Positions 8,402-17,533 of a stretch of DNA of 64,000 nt are shown piece after piece. The notes under the pieces were generated by a model that had not been told where the DNA came from, ran no database searches, and saw only the letters and a list, made by a program, of their open reading frames with translations. The position numbers and the translations under genes are program-made. Positions within the stretch are counted from its first letter, which is position 1, and each line of letters starts with the position of its first letter. Source of the DNA: AP-15 sp963812675 (GTDB lineage Bacteria > Pseudomonadota > Alphaproteobacteria > ATCC43930 > CGMCC-115725); contig CAWEWR010000024.1 in the NCBI GenBank assembly GCA_963812675.1, forward strand, positions 1 through 64,000. Reading direction: 5' to 3'.

Positions 8402-10380
8402 TCATTCCATTTTTGCGATCGCTGCGAAGCGGTCGAGGTAGCGCGCGCCAATGACATGCGGGTCGTAGAGCTCGCGGATGCGGGCTCGACCGGCACGGCC
8501 GAGCCGCTCGGCGAGCGTGGGGTCGCCGGAAATTCGGCGCATCGCAGCGGCGGCTTCGCCGATATCGGGTTCGGCCCATACCTGGCCGTCGGCTCCGGGA
8601 TATTCATCCTTGCCCACTGGAACCAGCTCGCCGCCGACAAGCAGCGCGGTCTCGGCGGTGGCGAAGTCGCGGGTGCCGGAATAGTCGGTCGTGATGACCG
8701 GCTTGCCGAGCAGCATCGCCTCGGCGGGGCCGCGGCCGAAGCCCTCGGAGCGGTGCAGGGATACGAAGCAATCCGCCAACGCCACCAGCGCGATCGCGCG
8801 GGGTCTGGCGAGCTCCTGATCGATGACCAGGATGCGGGGGTCGCCGCGAATCGTCTCGTTCAGCGCATCGCGATCCTCGGGCTTCCAGGCGGAGCCGATC
8901 GTCTTCAGCGCCAGGCAAACCGGAGCATCGCTGGTTGCGGGAAAGCGCGGCGAAACGCGGCGATGGCGGCGAGCGGGTTCTTGCGGCTGGTGTAGGAGCG
9001 GAAATCGAAGCTGAAGTAGAAGATGAACTTGTCGTCGGGCAGGCCGAAATCGGCGCGCTTCAGGCCGGGTTCGGGCGCCGGAATCGCCACCGCCGGCGGC
9101 ATCAGAAAGACCGGCTTGGTCGTCGCCGGCGCGATCGCATCATAGGCGAACCGGCTGGCGGCCCAGACCTCCTGAACGAACGCGAAGGAGGATCGCCACT
9201 CCTCGGGGAATTTGGCCAGCTCCCAGGCCCAATAGCCGATCGTATAGCTCCGCTCGATGCCGCATTCCCGCAAAAACAGGTAATCGAAGAATGCGGTGTC
9301 GGCATTCAGGTGCAAGAGGTTGATGCCGGGCGGCTCGGCGAACGCGGCGGCCGGCCGGCGGTCCTCCGTAGTGATCGCTCCGGAGAGGCGATCGAGCACC
9401 GCCCATGGCCGGGAGTGCCGTCCCAGCGCGAGCGCGCTCATGCGCAGATCTTCGGCGCGCCCGGAGACGAGGCTGGCATATCCGACCAGGCAAAGATCGC
9501 GTGTGATTGCCCGATCTGCGGACGGTTTTGGCGTGCGCTCCGGGACGCAGTCATCGAGTTCGAATTCCTCGATCCCCTCGCCGACCCGCCACTCGAGCAG
9601 AGCCGATCGGCCTTCATGGGTGCGCAGATCGCAGCGCGCCTGCAATTCAGGCCGCAGCTCCCACAGCCCCATGGCGAGATTGTCGAGCGGCACGAAGGCG
9701 TCCGCCGCCTCGGGTGCGATCCGCGACAACCATTCCAACGGGCGGCGGACAAAGCTGCGAGGCCAGCCATAGCGCCGGCGCATAATGCCGCATGCCCACA
9801 CCGCCACGCAGAACCGAGCTTGCCTTGTATGCGGGAATTGCCGGGCGATATCGGGAAATGTTCCGTCATAGAGCGGCGCCATGATCCGCAGCAGCCGGGT
9901 TGCCGGCAGCTCCGGGTCGGGCGTATCGAGGAACGGCGCCAATGCGGGCTCGATCAGCTCGACCGCGACGCATCCGTCCCGGATACCCTGCGTCAGAGAC
10001 CAGCCGATGTAATCGCGAATTTCCGCCGCGGTTCGATTGGCGAAGTGCAGGCGAACGTCCTGCCTCAGTTCCCAGAGCAGCGCCAATGACCGCGGCAACG
10101 GAATGCCCGCGGGCTCGGTGATGGTCTGCGCCAGCCAATCATCGACCGACCCGTGAAGGGCCGACGGGGTCTGCGACGCCTGCGCCGGCCAAACCGGCGC
10201 CGGGCGAAGCAGAGAGGTGCCGCGCCGCAGGAGAGCCAAGGCCGCCGCGATCGACGGCTGGTCCAGACCGAGCGACTTGCCTTCCCGGCCGAGCCACAGC
10301 GCGAAATCGCGGCGATGTATCGGATCGGCCAGGTCGAACCGCGCCCGCAGCTGCCGATCCGCCTGCCACAGCTCAACCAT
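8402..10380 (-). pseudogene. Large glycosyltransferase with a frameshift near 8938
   Basis: Two overlapping frames make one protein of about 659 residues. The N-terminal part has helical repeats, then a GT-B-like region (GINLLHLNADTAFF, IGYWAWELAKFPEEW, FYFSFDFRSYTSRKNPLAA), and stops just after AFRRAFPQ. The next frame continues with PVCLALKTIG and SLHRSEGFGRGPAEAMLLG, the GT4 donor motif, down to 8402. One missing base at about 8936-8942 restores the frame. The ATG at 10380 is preferred, because upstream in-frame codons lie in an intergenic repeat. Either a sequencing error or a recent pseudogene; such proteins act in polysaccharide synthesis. Confidence 0.75.
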
Positions 10381-10435
10381 CCGCCGGGTGACGGCAGGAG
10401 GCCCAAAAATCGCGAGACATGGCTCGGGTTTGTCT

Positions 10436-10580
10436 AGAGCCCCTCTCCGCCCTTTAGGGGGGAAAGGGAGGGGCCCAACCCGCAGGGTTGGGAGGGTGAG
10501 GTGGTCGGGGCCGCGGGCCGGCACGTCGGCCCCCCTCACCCTGCCCTCTCCCTCCGGCCGGCGGGGGCAGAGGATAAAAT
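10436..10580. repeat. GC-rich intergenic palindromic repeat
   Basis: A dense run of short palindromes: CCCTCTCCGCCC, the pair CCCAACCC/GGGTTGGG, GGGAGGGTGAGG, then CCCCTCACCCTGCCCTCTCCC. A related block lies near 19184. This resembles short intergenic repeats scattered in many proteobacterial genomes. It lies upstream of the broken glycosyltransferase and could form a strong RNA hairpin. Confidence 0.6.
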
Positions 10581-10720
10581 AAGCGTCGTTCGAGGCAGAT
10601 TTCGATGCCGAACCATTGGGCTCTTGGTCGAGTTAGCGCCGGCGCGACCTCAATCTGCGTTGCATTCCTTCATTGACCATTAAGACGGCCCGTCGAGTCC
10701 GACGCGGCGGGTAAGGGTCT

Positions 10721-12118
10721 TTAGGCCGTGACCAGCGCGGGGCGGCGGCCGCGGAACGGGGTGGCTTTCTCGAACGCGTCGGCGACGCGAAACAGCGTCG
10801 CCTCCCGGAACGGCTTGCCGACCAGCTGGATTGCTACCGGCAGGCCGCCTTCACCGAGCCCGGCGCATACTGAGATCGCGGGGTAGCCGGCGACGTTGAA
10901 CGGCATCGTAAAGTTGGGCGGCCCGAACAGATCCCATTTCGGAACCGCATCGATCTTTGCCGCTTCGGCGGGCTGCGTTGCGGTCAGCACGACATCGAGG
11001 CCTCGCATCGCGGCCTGCAATTCGGCGCGAAGCTCGCGCCGCCGCCGTACCGCTTGCACATAATCGACCCCGGTGACAAAAGCGCCGAGCATCAGCCGGC
11101 AGCGCAGCCGCTCGCTGAAATCGCCGAGCCGGGTGCGCGCCCATTCTTCATAGGCCGCCGCCCGCTCGGTGATCGAAATCAAGGAGCCGCAGGCCAGCCA
11201 GTCCTGCAACGGCGATAATTGGACTTCACGGACCTCCGCGCCGAGATCGCGCAAGGTGCCAATCGCCGCGGTGATGCCGCGCTGCGTGCCGTCGCTGACC
11301 TTGTGATCGGTCTCGTGGAAATGGTGAATGACGCCGATCTTGAGGTCTTTGATGCCGCCGCCGAGCTGCGCGGTGTAATTCGGAATGGGCCGCGAGGCAC
11401 TGGCTGGATCGCGCGCATCGTGGCCCGCGAGGGCCTGCAGCATCAGCGCGCAATCCTCGGCCGTCCACGCCATCGGCCCGATATGGTCGAGGCTGAACGC
11501 GGCCGGCGCGACCCCGGCGCGGCTGACGAGACCGTAGGTCGGCTTGATGCCGGCAATGCCGCATAGCGCCGCCGGACCGCGGATCGACCCGCCGGTGTCC
11601 GTGCCGATCCCGCCGAGGATCAGCCCCGCCGCCACTCCGGCGCCGGTGCCGCTGCTGCTGCCGGCGGTGAAGTGCTGGGTATTCCAGGGGTTGCGCGCCG
11701 GCGGCTTTGGCAGATCGAAAGACGGGCCGCCATCGGCGAATTCATGGGTTGTCGTTTTGCCGATCAGCACCGTGCCGGCTAGAGCCAGCTTCGCGGCGCA
11801 AGTGGCGTCGACGTCCGGGATGTTGTCTTGCAGCAGCTTCGACTGGCAGGTCGTCGGAATGCCCTTGGTATCGACGATGTCTTTCAGGCCGATCGGGATG
11901 CCGTGCAGCGACCCCTTGGGGCCCTGCGCCATGATCACCGCCTCGGCGGCGCGCGCGTCGGCCAATGCCCGCTCCTCGGTCACGTGGACAAAGGCGTTCA
12001 GTTCGCCGTCGAGCTTGTGCACGCGATCCAGACAGGCGCGCGTCAGCTCGACCGGCGAGAGCTGCCTTGCCGCGATCGCCCGTGCGGCCTCGGCAATCGT
12101 CGGGATCCCGCCGCTCAT
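10721..12118 (-). CDS. Amidase signature family enzyme
   Basis: A 465-residue amidase with the full Ser-cisSer-Lys triad: Lys79 in GIPIGLKDIVDTKG, cis-Ser in TAGSSSGTGAG (151-161) and nucleophile Ser178 in GTDTGGSIRGPA. Length and motifs match the GatA/AtzE/AtzF-like family that hydrolyses amides, ureas or carbamoyl compounds in the cytosol. It follows a 64-residue AtzG-like gene with a 4-base ATGA overlap, as in amidase AtzE-AtzG pairs, so the product probably works as a heteromer. The Asp-tRNA/Glu-tRNA amidotransferase role is less likely without gatB nearby. Confidence 0.88.
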   Translation of the reverse strand: MSGGIPTIAEAARAIAARQLSPVELTRACLDRVHKLDGELNAFVHVTEERALADARAAEAVIMAQGPKGSLHGIPIGLKDIVDTKGIPTTCQSKLLQDNIPDVDATCAAKLALAGTVLIGKTTTHEFADGGPSFDLPKPPARNPWNTQHFTAGSSSGTGAGVAAGLILGGIGTDTGGSIRGPAALCGIAGIKPTYGLVSRAGVAPAAFSLDHIGPMAWTAEDCALMLQALAGHDARDPASASRPIPNYTAQLGGGIKDLKIGVIHHFHETDHKVSDGTQRGITAAIGTLRDLGAEVREVQLSPLQDWLACGSLISITERAAAYEEWARTRLGDFSERLRCRLMLGAFVTGVDYVQAVRRRRELRAELQAAMRGLDVVLTATQPAEAAKIDAVPKWDLFGPPNFTMPFNVAGYPAISVCAGLGEGGLPVAIQLVGKPFREATLFRVADAFEKATPFRGRRPALVTA

Positions 12119-12309
12119 GCGAGATCCTCTTCGGTAAAGTCATAGACATGCGCCGGCTCGGCCATACGGCCGCGCGGCTGGCGTACCCGCTCCGCCATTG
12201 CGGCAATGCCGGCATAGATCCCCTTCAGCTCGGCCTTCTGCTCGTCGTTCAAGACGAGCCCGGCGCGAGCGATCAGAAACTCGAACGCCTCGTCTGTGAT
12301 TTCAGCCAT
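12115..12309 (-). CDS. AtzG-like (DUF4089-type) amidase partner
   Basis: A 64-residue helical protein starting MAEITDEAFEFL and ending MAEPAHVYDF-TEEDLA. Its size, helical character and C-terminal E-P-A-x-V/F motif resemble AtzG/DUF4089 and GatC, small proteins that wrap around an amidase subunit. The ATG at 12309 is chosen because AGGAAAGGA lies 6-8 bases upstream; a longer frame reaching 12519 has no support. Its TGA overlaps the amidase ATG, strongly implying translational coupling. Confidence 0.7.
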   Translation of the reverse strand: MAEITDEAFEFLIARAGLVLNDEQKAELKGIYAGIAAMAERVRQPRGRMAEPAHVYDFTEEDLA

Positions 12310-12543
12310 CACGCGGTCCTTTCCTGCTGAGAATTCGACCAAACGATAACAGACCTGCCCAGCAGGATGCGGAAAAACCGCGAATTGACTTCCGTTCGTT
12401 CGTTCGCGTTGCCAGTGGCCGGTGAGGCTGTAACGGGGCACTGATCTCGCGTGTCGGCGCGAAATCAGAGCGGCCGGGCCATTCTCAATCGTGCTTCGCG
12501 AACTTTTAACCATTTCCAAGGTATTTCATCCATCATCGCGAAA

Positions 12544-13539
12544 ATGTCACAGGGAACCGAAATCTCAGCCCTAACTTCGCTGCGCGGAGTAGCGGCGCTA
12601 ACGGTTCTAATATTCCATGTCATACCAAATTTTCGCGGCTATTTGGCTGTAGATCTATTTTTTCTGCTCAGTGGTTTTGTGCTCACGCACGTTTACAACG
12701 CAATCTCTTTCACCCGTCAAGATTATGTGAGATTTCTAAAGGCACGATTAGCACGGATTTACCCTATTCATCTAATAATTCTGGTGATGTTGTTGCCGAT
12801 GCTTGAGACCAGACCGGATTTCTCATCTGGAGGATTACTAAGCAGCTTGTTATTGATGCAATCGCCATGGCATTCAATATGTTGGAATTATGCTTCCTGG
12901 TCAATCAGCGCCGAATGGCACTCCTATTTGCTATTTCCGATTTTGGTTATAAATTATCGGACCCGTTCAAATAAAGCGTTGCTCGCCACTCTCGTCGTCT
13001 GTGCCGGCGTGGTCGGCCTGACCGATTTGACCTCAGGTTCAGGAAATATCTCGAATACGATCGTGGTGTTGCTACGTTGCTTACCCGAGTTCATTTCCGG
13101 AATCGTGCTGTATTTCTTATTGGAGCGTGGGTGCCTGCCGAAGTGGACTAGTCATGACATAACATTCTGGCTATCTGCTGCTATATTGTTGGTATTCGAG
13201 TGGGTTCATGTCCCCGACGGGATTATGGTTTGCATGTTGGGTATAATTTTGCTGACGAGCGCCACGAATTGGGGGCGTTCGGCCGCATTATTGAATTGTC
13301 ACGTGTTCGCGTATCTCGGCTATATTTCTTACTCCCTCTATATGGTGCAAATGGTGGTCGCTCTAGTCCTTATGTTGTCGTTTCAGATATCGACGTCTTC
13401 GATACTTTACAAAATATTATTTGTTGGTCTTTGCTTCTCATCCGCTGCGATCATATCGCCGACGATCGAATATCCCGCCCGGAACTGGCTCAAACGCGTT
13501 AGTTGGCGTCCGTATTTTCGATCCTTGGCGACAAGATAA
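12544..13539 (+). CDS. Acyltransferase 3 family membrane protein (OafA-like)
   Basis: A 331-residue polytopic membrane protein starting MSQGTEISALTSLRGVAAL, with the RGVAAL...H pattern that opens the Acyltransferase_3 (PF01757) family; the histidine of LIFHVI is the conserved catalytic candidate. About ten hydrophobic segments follow. These enzymes transfer acetyl or other acyl groups to sugars of surface polysaccharides at the inner membrane. An in-frame upstream ATG at 12451 adds a poorly hydrophobic extension and is disfavoured. It diverges from the amidase pair, leaving about 235 bases for promoters. Base composition is more AT-rich than flanking genes. Confidence 0.85.
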   Translation: MSQGTEISALTSLRGVAALTVLIFHVIPNFRGYLAVDLFFLLSGFVLTHVYNAISFTRQDYVRFLKARLARIYPIHLIILVMLLPMLETRPDFSSGGLLSSLLLMQSPWHSICWNYASWSISAEWHSYLLFPILVINYRTRSNKALLATLVVCAGVVGLTDLTSGSGNISNTIVVLLRCLPEFISGIVLYFLLERGCLPKWTSHDITFWLSAAILLVFEWVHVPDGIMVCMLGIILLTSATNWGRSAALLNCHVFAYLGYISYSLYMVQMVVALVLMLSFQISTSSILYKILFVGLCFSSAAIISPTIEYPARNWLKRVSWRPYFRSLATR

Positions 13540-13785
13540 GTTACACGGAGATCTTCGCGATCCTAAACCGAGAAACGCCGTGCCCACGGCACCTCTTGAC
13601 CGACATTGCCCTCCTCCAGATCGACAGCAACCAAAAGCTTCTTTACCGGCGTTTGGTCCGCTTCACAGGCCTCGGAACGGCGATTGTCCCGAGATTTTGG
13701 TGGCAGGGATTAGGGGATTTATATACGATTGTGACCTAACGCGGCAATCTGCTATCCTCGGTGGAACTCACCGGGGACTGGATAT

Positions 13786-14610
13786 ATGCCCGAAGAAGAC
13801 AGGCCAAGCGAGCCGCATAGCGAATTCCCCCTTCCAGGAAGATGGGCACAAGCGTGGCCGATCATACTCTGGGGTATGCTCGCCTTTTCGCTTGTGCTTA
13901 TCTTTGCCGAAAGCCTTGCGGAACTCATTATGAGCCCGGCTCTTCGGGCCGCGTCTGCTGTGATCGCATTAATGGGCGTAACGGCTCTTATTATATATCG
14001 CCAGTCGCTGCTCGCAAAATTTCGCAATCCGAATCCGGGTCTAACAATTACGATTTCATGCATAATGATCTTAGTTATAGCTTTATCTCCGTTTGCGGAA
14101 CAGCGCAGATGGCCATACGCATGGATACCTAGCGACACGAACGCCCAAATTCGGAGACTTCAAAAGCAGTTTGACAGCGAACACACGGAACTCCTAAACG
14201 CGCAAGAGAAAATTGCCGGGCTCGAAGAACAACGACAAGCTAATCAGCATTCTCCAATAAACCGTTCAGACACCCCAACATGGTTACGCTTGCGGTTTGA
14301 TGAGAAGGGGGAACCAACAGAAGTCGCCTCAATCAATGTTCATTGGTCATGGCTTACAATGCCAGCACTGTCTGATGACTTCGTTCTAGACTTTTTCGAG
14401 AGTGTTGGTTCGTCAGTCAAAGTCACGACGATGACCACGCTACTTTTTTTGTCCTTCGATGTTCCAATACGGCCGGGACCGATATCAATTGGACCATCTC
14501 CCGCGTCACTTCCACGATGGGATCCCATTACGCGAGTGGATGATCGGAACATTATATTTTGGTTCCACGGCCAGATCATTAATCGCCGTTTGGAAATCAG
14601 GATTAAGTGA
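13786..14610 (+). CDS. Hypothetical membrane protein with coiled coil
   Basis: A 274-residue protein of no recognised family. Three hydrophobic helices lie at about residues 22-42, 52-72 and 84-104. A predicted coiled coil follows (about 120-155, QIRRLQKQFDSEHTELL), then a soluble C-terminal domain. A GGGGA lies upstream of the ATG. The stop codon coincides with the putative left end of the IS1595-type element, so the C terminus may be truncated by the insertion. It is AT-rich compared with the second half of the window. Confidence 0.55.
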   Translation: MPEEDRPSEPHSEFPLPGRWAQAWPIILWGMLAFSLVLIFAESLAELIMSPALRAASAVIALMGVTALIIYRQSLLAKFRNPNPGLTITISCIMILVIALSPFAEQRRWPYAWIPSDTNAQIRRLQKQFDSEHTELLNAQEKIAGLEEQRQANQHSPINRSDTPTWLRLRFDEKGEPTEVASINVHWSWLTMPALSDDFVLDFFESVGSSVKVTTMTTLLFLSFDVPIRPGPISIGPSPASLPRWDPITRVDDRNIIFWFHGQIINRRLEIRIK

Positions 14611-14618
14611 CCAGGTGT

Positions 14619-14798
14619 CTACTCTAGAGGCGGCGTTGGTAATACCGCCGGATTTCGACGCTTGGAGCCCCGCTTTTTCGGGTTTGGCCTTTTTGGCTTT
14701 GGCAATTCGCGCGGGTCAGTCTGCGCAACGCGCCTCAGAGCTTCATCGAAGCTCATTTCCAGATGTAAGGGCTTTTCCCGCTTCTTCTTCTTCGTCAT
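14619..14798 (-). CDS. Small basic IS1595 passenger protein
   Basis: A 59-residue ORF starting MTKKKKREKPLHLEMSF, then DEALRRVAQTDP, ending in a Lys/Arg/Pro-rich tail. Its ATG overlaps the transposase TGA by 4 bases (ATGA), so it should be translationally coupled. Comparable short ORFs with an F-x-E-A-x-R-R core follow many IS1595-type transposases. Its role is unknown; DNA or RNA binding would fit the charge. Confidence 0.6.
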   Translation of the reverse strand: MTKKKKREKPLHLEMSFDEALRRVAQTDPRELPKPKRPNPKKRGSKRRNPAVLPTPPLE

Positions 14799-15724
14799 TC
14801 GATCAGCTGCGGATAGGTGATCCGCTTGCCGTCTGCCGCAGCGAGAAGCGCATTGACGCGATCGCCTTCCTTGGCGTCACGGCGATTGTAGCGCCACGTG
14901 AACTCGTCCAGGTACCGGTCGAGATGCTTGGCGCTAACGAAATGGTGGATGCCGAACACCTGCCGCTTGAAGTGCGACCATGCGCCTTCCAGCCCGTTGA
15001 CGTGGCAGAAGTAGTCGCGGACGTACTCACCGAAGCCGTGGTTGACGGTATGGTGATGGAACCGGCCTTGCAAGCCGATGTAGCTCGCGAACTCATCGCT
15101 CATGATGTTGGCGCCGGGCTCGACGTGTTCAACGACCTTGCCCTGAATGGTCTTGGCGGTCAGGTCGTCAACCTTCATGGCGCGTATATCGCCGCCGCGC
15201 TCAAGCATGCCGAATACAGCCGTTTTGCCGACGCCGCCAGTTCCAGCATGCTGCCGCTTCCACTCGTGCTTGTTGCGTTCTTTGCCGCCGACGAACGTCT
15301 CGTCGATTTCAACCTCCCCGCCCAGCGGCTTCTTGAAGGATTTGGTCTTCGCGGCCTCGCGAAGCCGGTGCGTCATGAACCATGCGGTCTTCTGCGTCAC
15401 GCCGACATCGCGAGCGAGCTGCGTGCTGGCGATCCCCTTCTTGTGACTGGTGATGAGCCAGATTGCGATGAACCACTTTTTGAAGAGCAGCTTCGTGTCC
15501 TCGAAGATCGTACCGACCTTGATAGAAAACCGCTGCCGGCACTCGCCGCACTTGTGCGTTTTGTCGTCTGCGAAATGGTAGATTTTCGTTCCGCCGCAAT
15601 ACGGACAGAACGGACCATTGGCCCAGCGGATCGCGCGGAAGTGTCGGATACAGGCCTGCTCGTCCGGGAAAGCGGCGGTCAGTTCCTCAAGCGTATCGAA
15701 GTGCTGCAACATCGCCATCTCCAA
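14795..15724 (-). CDS. IS1595 family transposase
   Basis: A 309-residue transposase. An N-terminal zinc ribbon has CPYCGG (about 41-46) and CGEC (about 60-63). Then comes a helical region (TSHKKGIASTQLARDVGV) resembling a winged helix, and the ISXO2-like DDE domain, with the first acidic residue in VEIDETFVGGKE and a later HVNGLEGAWSHFKRQVFG motif. Length is normal for the family and no frameshift is seen, so it may be active. It lies between an AT-rich membrane protein gene and a frameshifted membrane protein gene. Confidence 0.92.
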   Translation of the reverse strand: MEMAMLQHFDTLEELTAAFPDEQACIRHFRAIRWANGPFCPYCGGTKIYHFADDKTHKCGECRQRFSIKVGTIFEDTKLLFKKWFIAIWLITSHKKGIASTQLARDVGVTQKTAWFMTHRLREAAKTKSFKKPLGGEVEIDETFVGGKERNKHEWKRQHAGTGGVGKTAVFGMLERGGDIRAMKVDDLTAKTIQGKVVEHVEPGANIMSDEFASYIGLQGRFHHHTVNHGFGEYVRDYFCHVNGLEGAWSHFKRQVFGIHHFVSAKHLDRYLDEFTWRYNRRDAKEGDRVNALLAAADGKRITYPQLIE

Positions 15725-15801
15725 CCAACACGAGAAATATAAGCGGTTGTCATGGCTGGGTCAAGCTCGTATATAAATCCCGGGATTAGGGCCGGGGGGC
15801 C

Positions 15802-17275
15802 TCAACTCAATTGCGACAGAGCGTCGCCGCATATTGCATGCACAACAACAACCGCGGCCAGCGTCATGGCGGGTATCAGGATGATGCAAGCCCACACCTT
15901 TCGTGAGGGCGACCCAAACCGCTGGCGCTCTTCTGATACGCACATCACCCCAGCTAAAAAGATCGAGACCATTGACCAATAGTGATAACGGGGAGCAGTT
16001 GATACGCCGACGAGTAGGTATCCCAAAGTGTACAAAATGCCGGAAACCACTAAGCACAGCGTTGCGATTTCCAATTGAGAAGGCTGCCTCGTCAATGTCC
16101 GAACTCTCAAAACCAAAACTACAAAACCGACAACCAGCGCGAACATGGGTGTCACGATTCCGCCGTCCGGCGATAAGTAGCCTACTATCTTCCCTATCGT
16201 CGTCGGGTCCTTCCGCTCTGGCGCTGGGGATGCAGGGTCGTCGGGATCATCCAGCCTAAGTAGTCGCCAATCCGCGTGATGCCGAGGAACGATGAAGAAG
16301 AGTTCGGAATTGAAATGAAATAAACGATGTTCGGCGTAAGCAAGCGGGTGTTTGAGGATCGCGAAGATCCATGTCCTCCCGTGCGGCCTACCCGTATAAG
16401 AATGGCGGCACTTGGCTCGAAGCGCCAAAGTATCCCATCCAAATGGTGTGTAGCAGTCTGAAATCAATTGTTTAGAGGCAGAAATATCTAATCGGATTAC
16501 CGAGGCATCTTCAGCAAAGTATGCTATGCCAAACTCATCGAACAATTTGAGTGACTGCATTGGATAAGTGGGTTCCGCTCGCAGAATTTTGTGATTGAAA
16601 ATATCGGAAACAGGGATAGCTATCGCAATCAGCGTTACACATCCTATCGGCAACAAAATCGGGCCTGCAAAACAGTATCGGCCAGAACATCCAAATAATA
16701 AGCGGAGCTCCTGCAAATGTCCCATTCGCTCTAACTAAAATTCCATAAACGATAAAAATTGTCGCTATTACTATAATTCCAGAAGGTACCTTGACCCCGC
16801 GTGCCCGATATGATAAACACAGTGAATACCCTGTCAGAAAAGATACAGCCATACCTACATCCTTAAAAATCTGAGTATTCATCTTTATAAACCAGGGAAA
16901 CGCCCCGACTGCCACAATCGCCCATGCAGTCTGGTTTCGGCCAATGCGGCTCAGGGTCAGGGCAATCAAGCCAATTCCCATCCAATAGAAAAAAACGTGG
17001 ACCACGAACAATGGCCCGGTGCCGTCTGCAATCAGCCGCAACATTGACCACAACCACGCCATGATTGGCGGGTGCCAATCAGTGAAATGGCCGTTGATGG
17101 CCTGCGCATATTGGTAATTGCTGTCCACATTGGGTACGCCAGGATATGCCTTAAGGAGGTTAGCAAAGAACAGAAGAAATACTATCAGCACGATCAAAAC
17201 GTACGTTTTATGACGTGTTGGTTTATTCGGCTCTGTCCCGGGTTGCGAGGGTCTGACTATTGCCTGGTTTTCCAT
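15802..17275 (-). pseudogene. Polytopic membrane protein (GT-C-like) with frameshift at 16669-16672
   Basis: Two frames join into one protein of about 490 residues with many membrane helices. The N-terminal frame begins MENQAIVRPSQPGT and has an early luminal loop with YPGVPNVDSNYQYAQ and a TDWHPP motif, like the acidic loop of GT-C or ArnT/DUF6020-type membrane glycosyltransferases. It breaks after FWPILF. The second frame resumes at AGPILLPIGCV and runs to 15802. Removing one T (A on the plus strand) from a four-base homopolymer restores the frame. It probably transfers a sugar from a lipid carrier. Confidence 0.65.
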
Positions 17276-17359
17276 TCCGTCACCTTTGGCCGATCCGATG
17301 CGCGCCTCGACGCCATTGGCCGATGGGTCCAGCCTACGGCCGGCCCGAGGACAGGCTCC

Positions 17360-17533
17360 GCGTTCAGATGGGCCTCCTCATACTTCAGGCTGCGCCACAG
17401 CCGCTCGACGAAGACGTTGTCCAACAAGCGCCCGTCCATGCTGATCCGCACCCCGGCGGCTTCGAGCTTGTCGGAAAATGCCGCACTGGTGAATTGCGCG
17501 CCTTGGTCGGTGTTGAAGCTAAATCCTTCAAGC
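17360..17533 (-). pseudogene. IS3-family transposase (orfB) relic
   Basis: The minus strand encodes FNTDQGAQFTSAAF, then SMDGRLLDNVFVERLWRSL and KYEEAHLN, the central rve integrase core of IS3-family OrfB. The copy is cut off on both sides: its upstream end abuts the stop codon of the GMC oxidoreductase, and the C-terminal RPHSAL region is missing or scrambled. No functional product is expected. Confidence 0.8.

Larger units (their letters stand above)
14608..15763 (-). mobile_element. IS1595-family insertion sequence (putative ends)
   Basis: Contains a complete IS1595-type transposase and a small downstream passenger ORF. Candidate imperfect terminal repeats are TGACCAGGTGTCTAC at the left end and, inverted, TGACCCAGCCATGACAAC at the right. 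No clear 8-base target duplication was found, so the exact boundaries are provisional. Orientation is given by the transposase. Confidence 0.55.

Noticed and set aside
8935..10089. Plus-strand frame of 384 codons
   Set aside because: Antisense to the frameshifted glycosyltransferase and low-complexity in content.
14459..15742. Long plus-strand frame of 427 codons
   Set aside because: It is antisense to the IS1595 transposase, which has clear zinc-ribbon and DDE motifs on the minus strand.
14600..15775. Target-site duplication for the IS1595-type element
   Set aside because: No matching 8-base direct repeat was found immediately outside the proposed ends.
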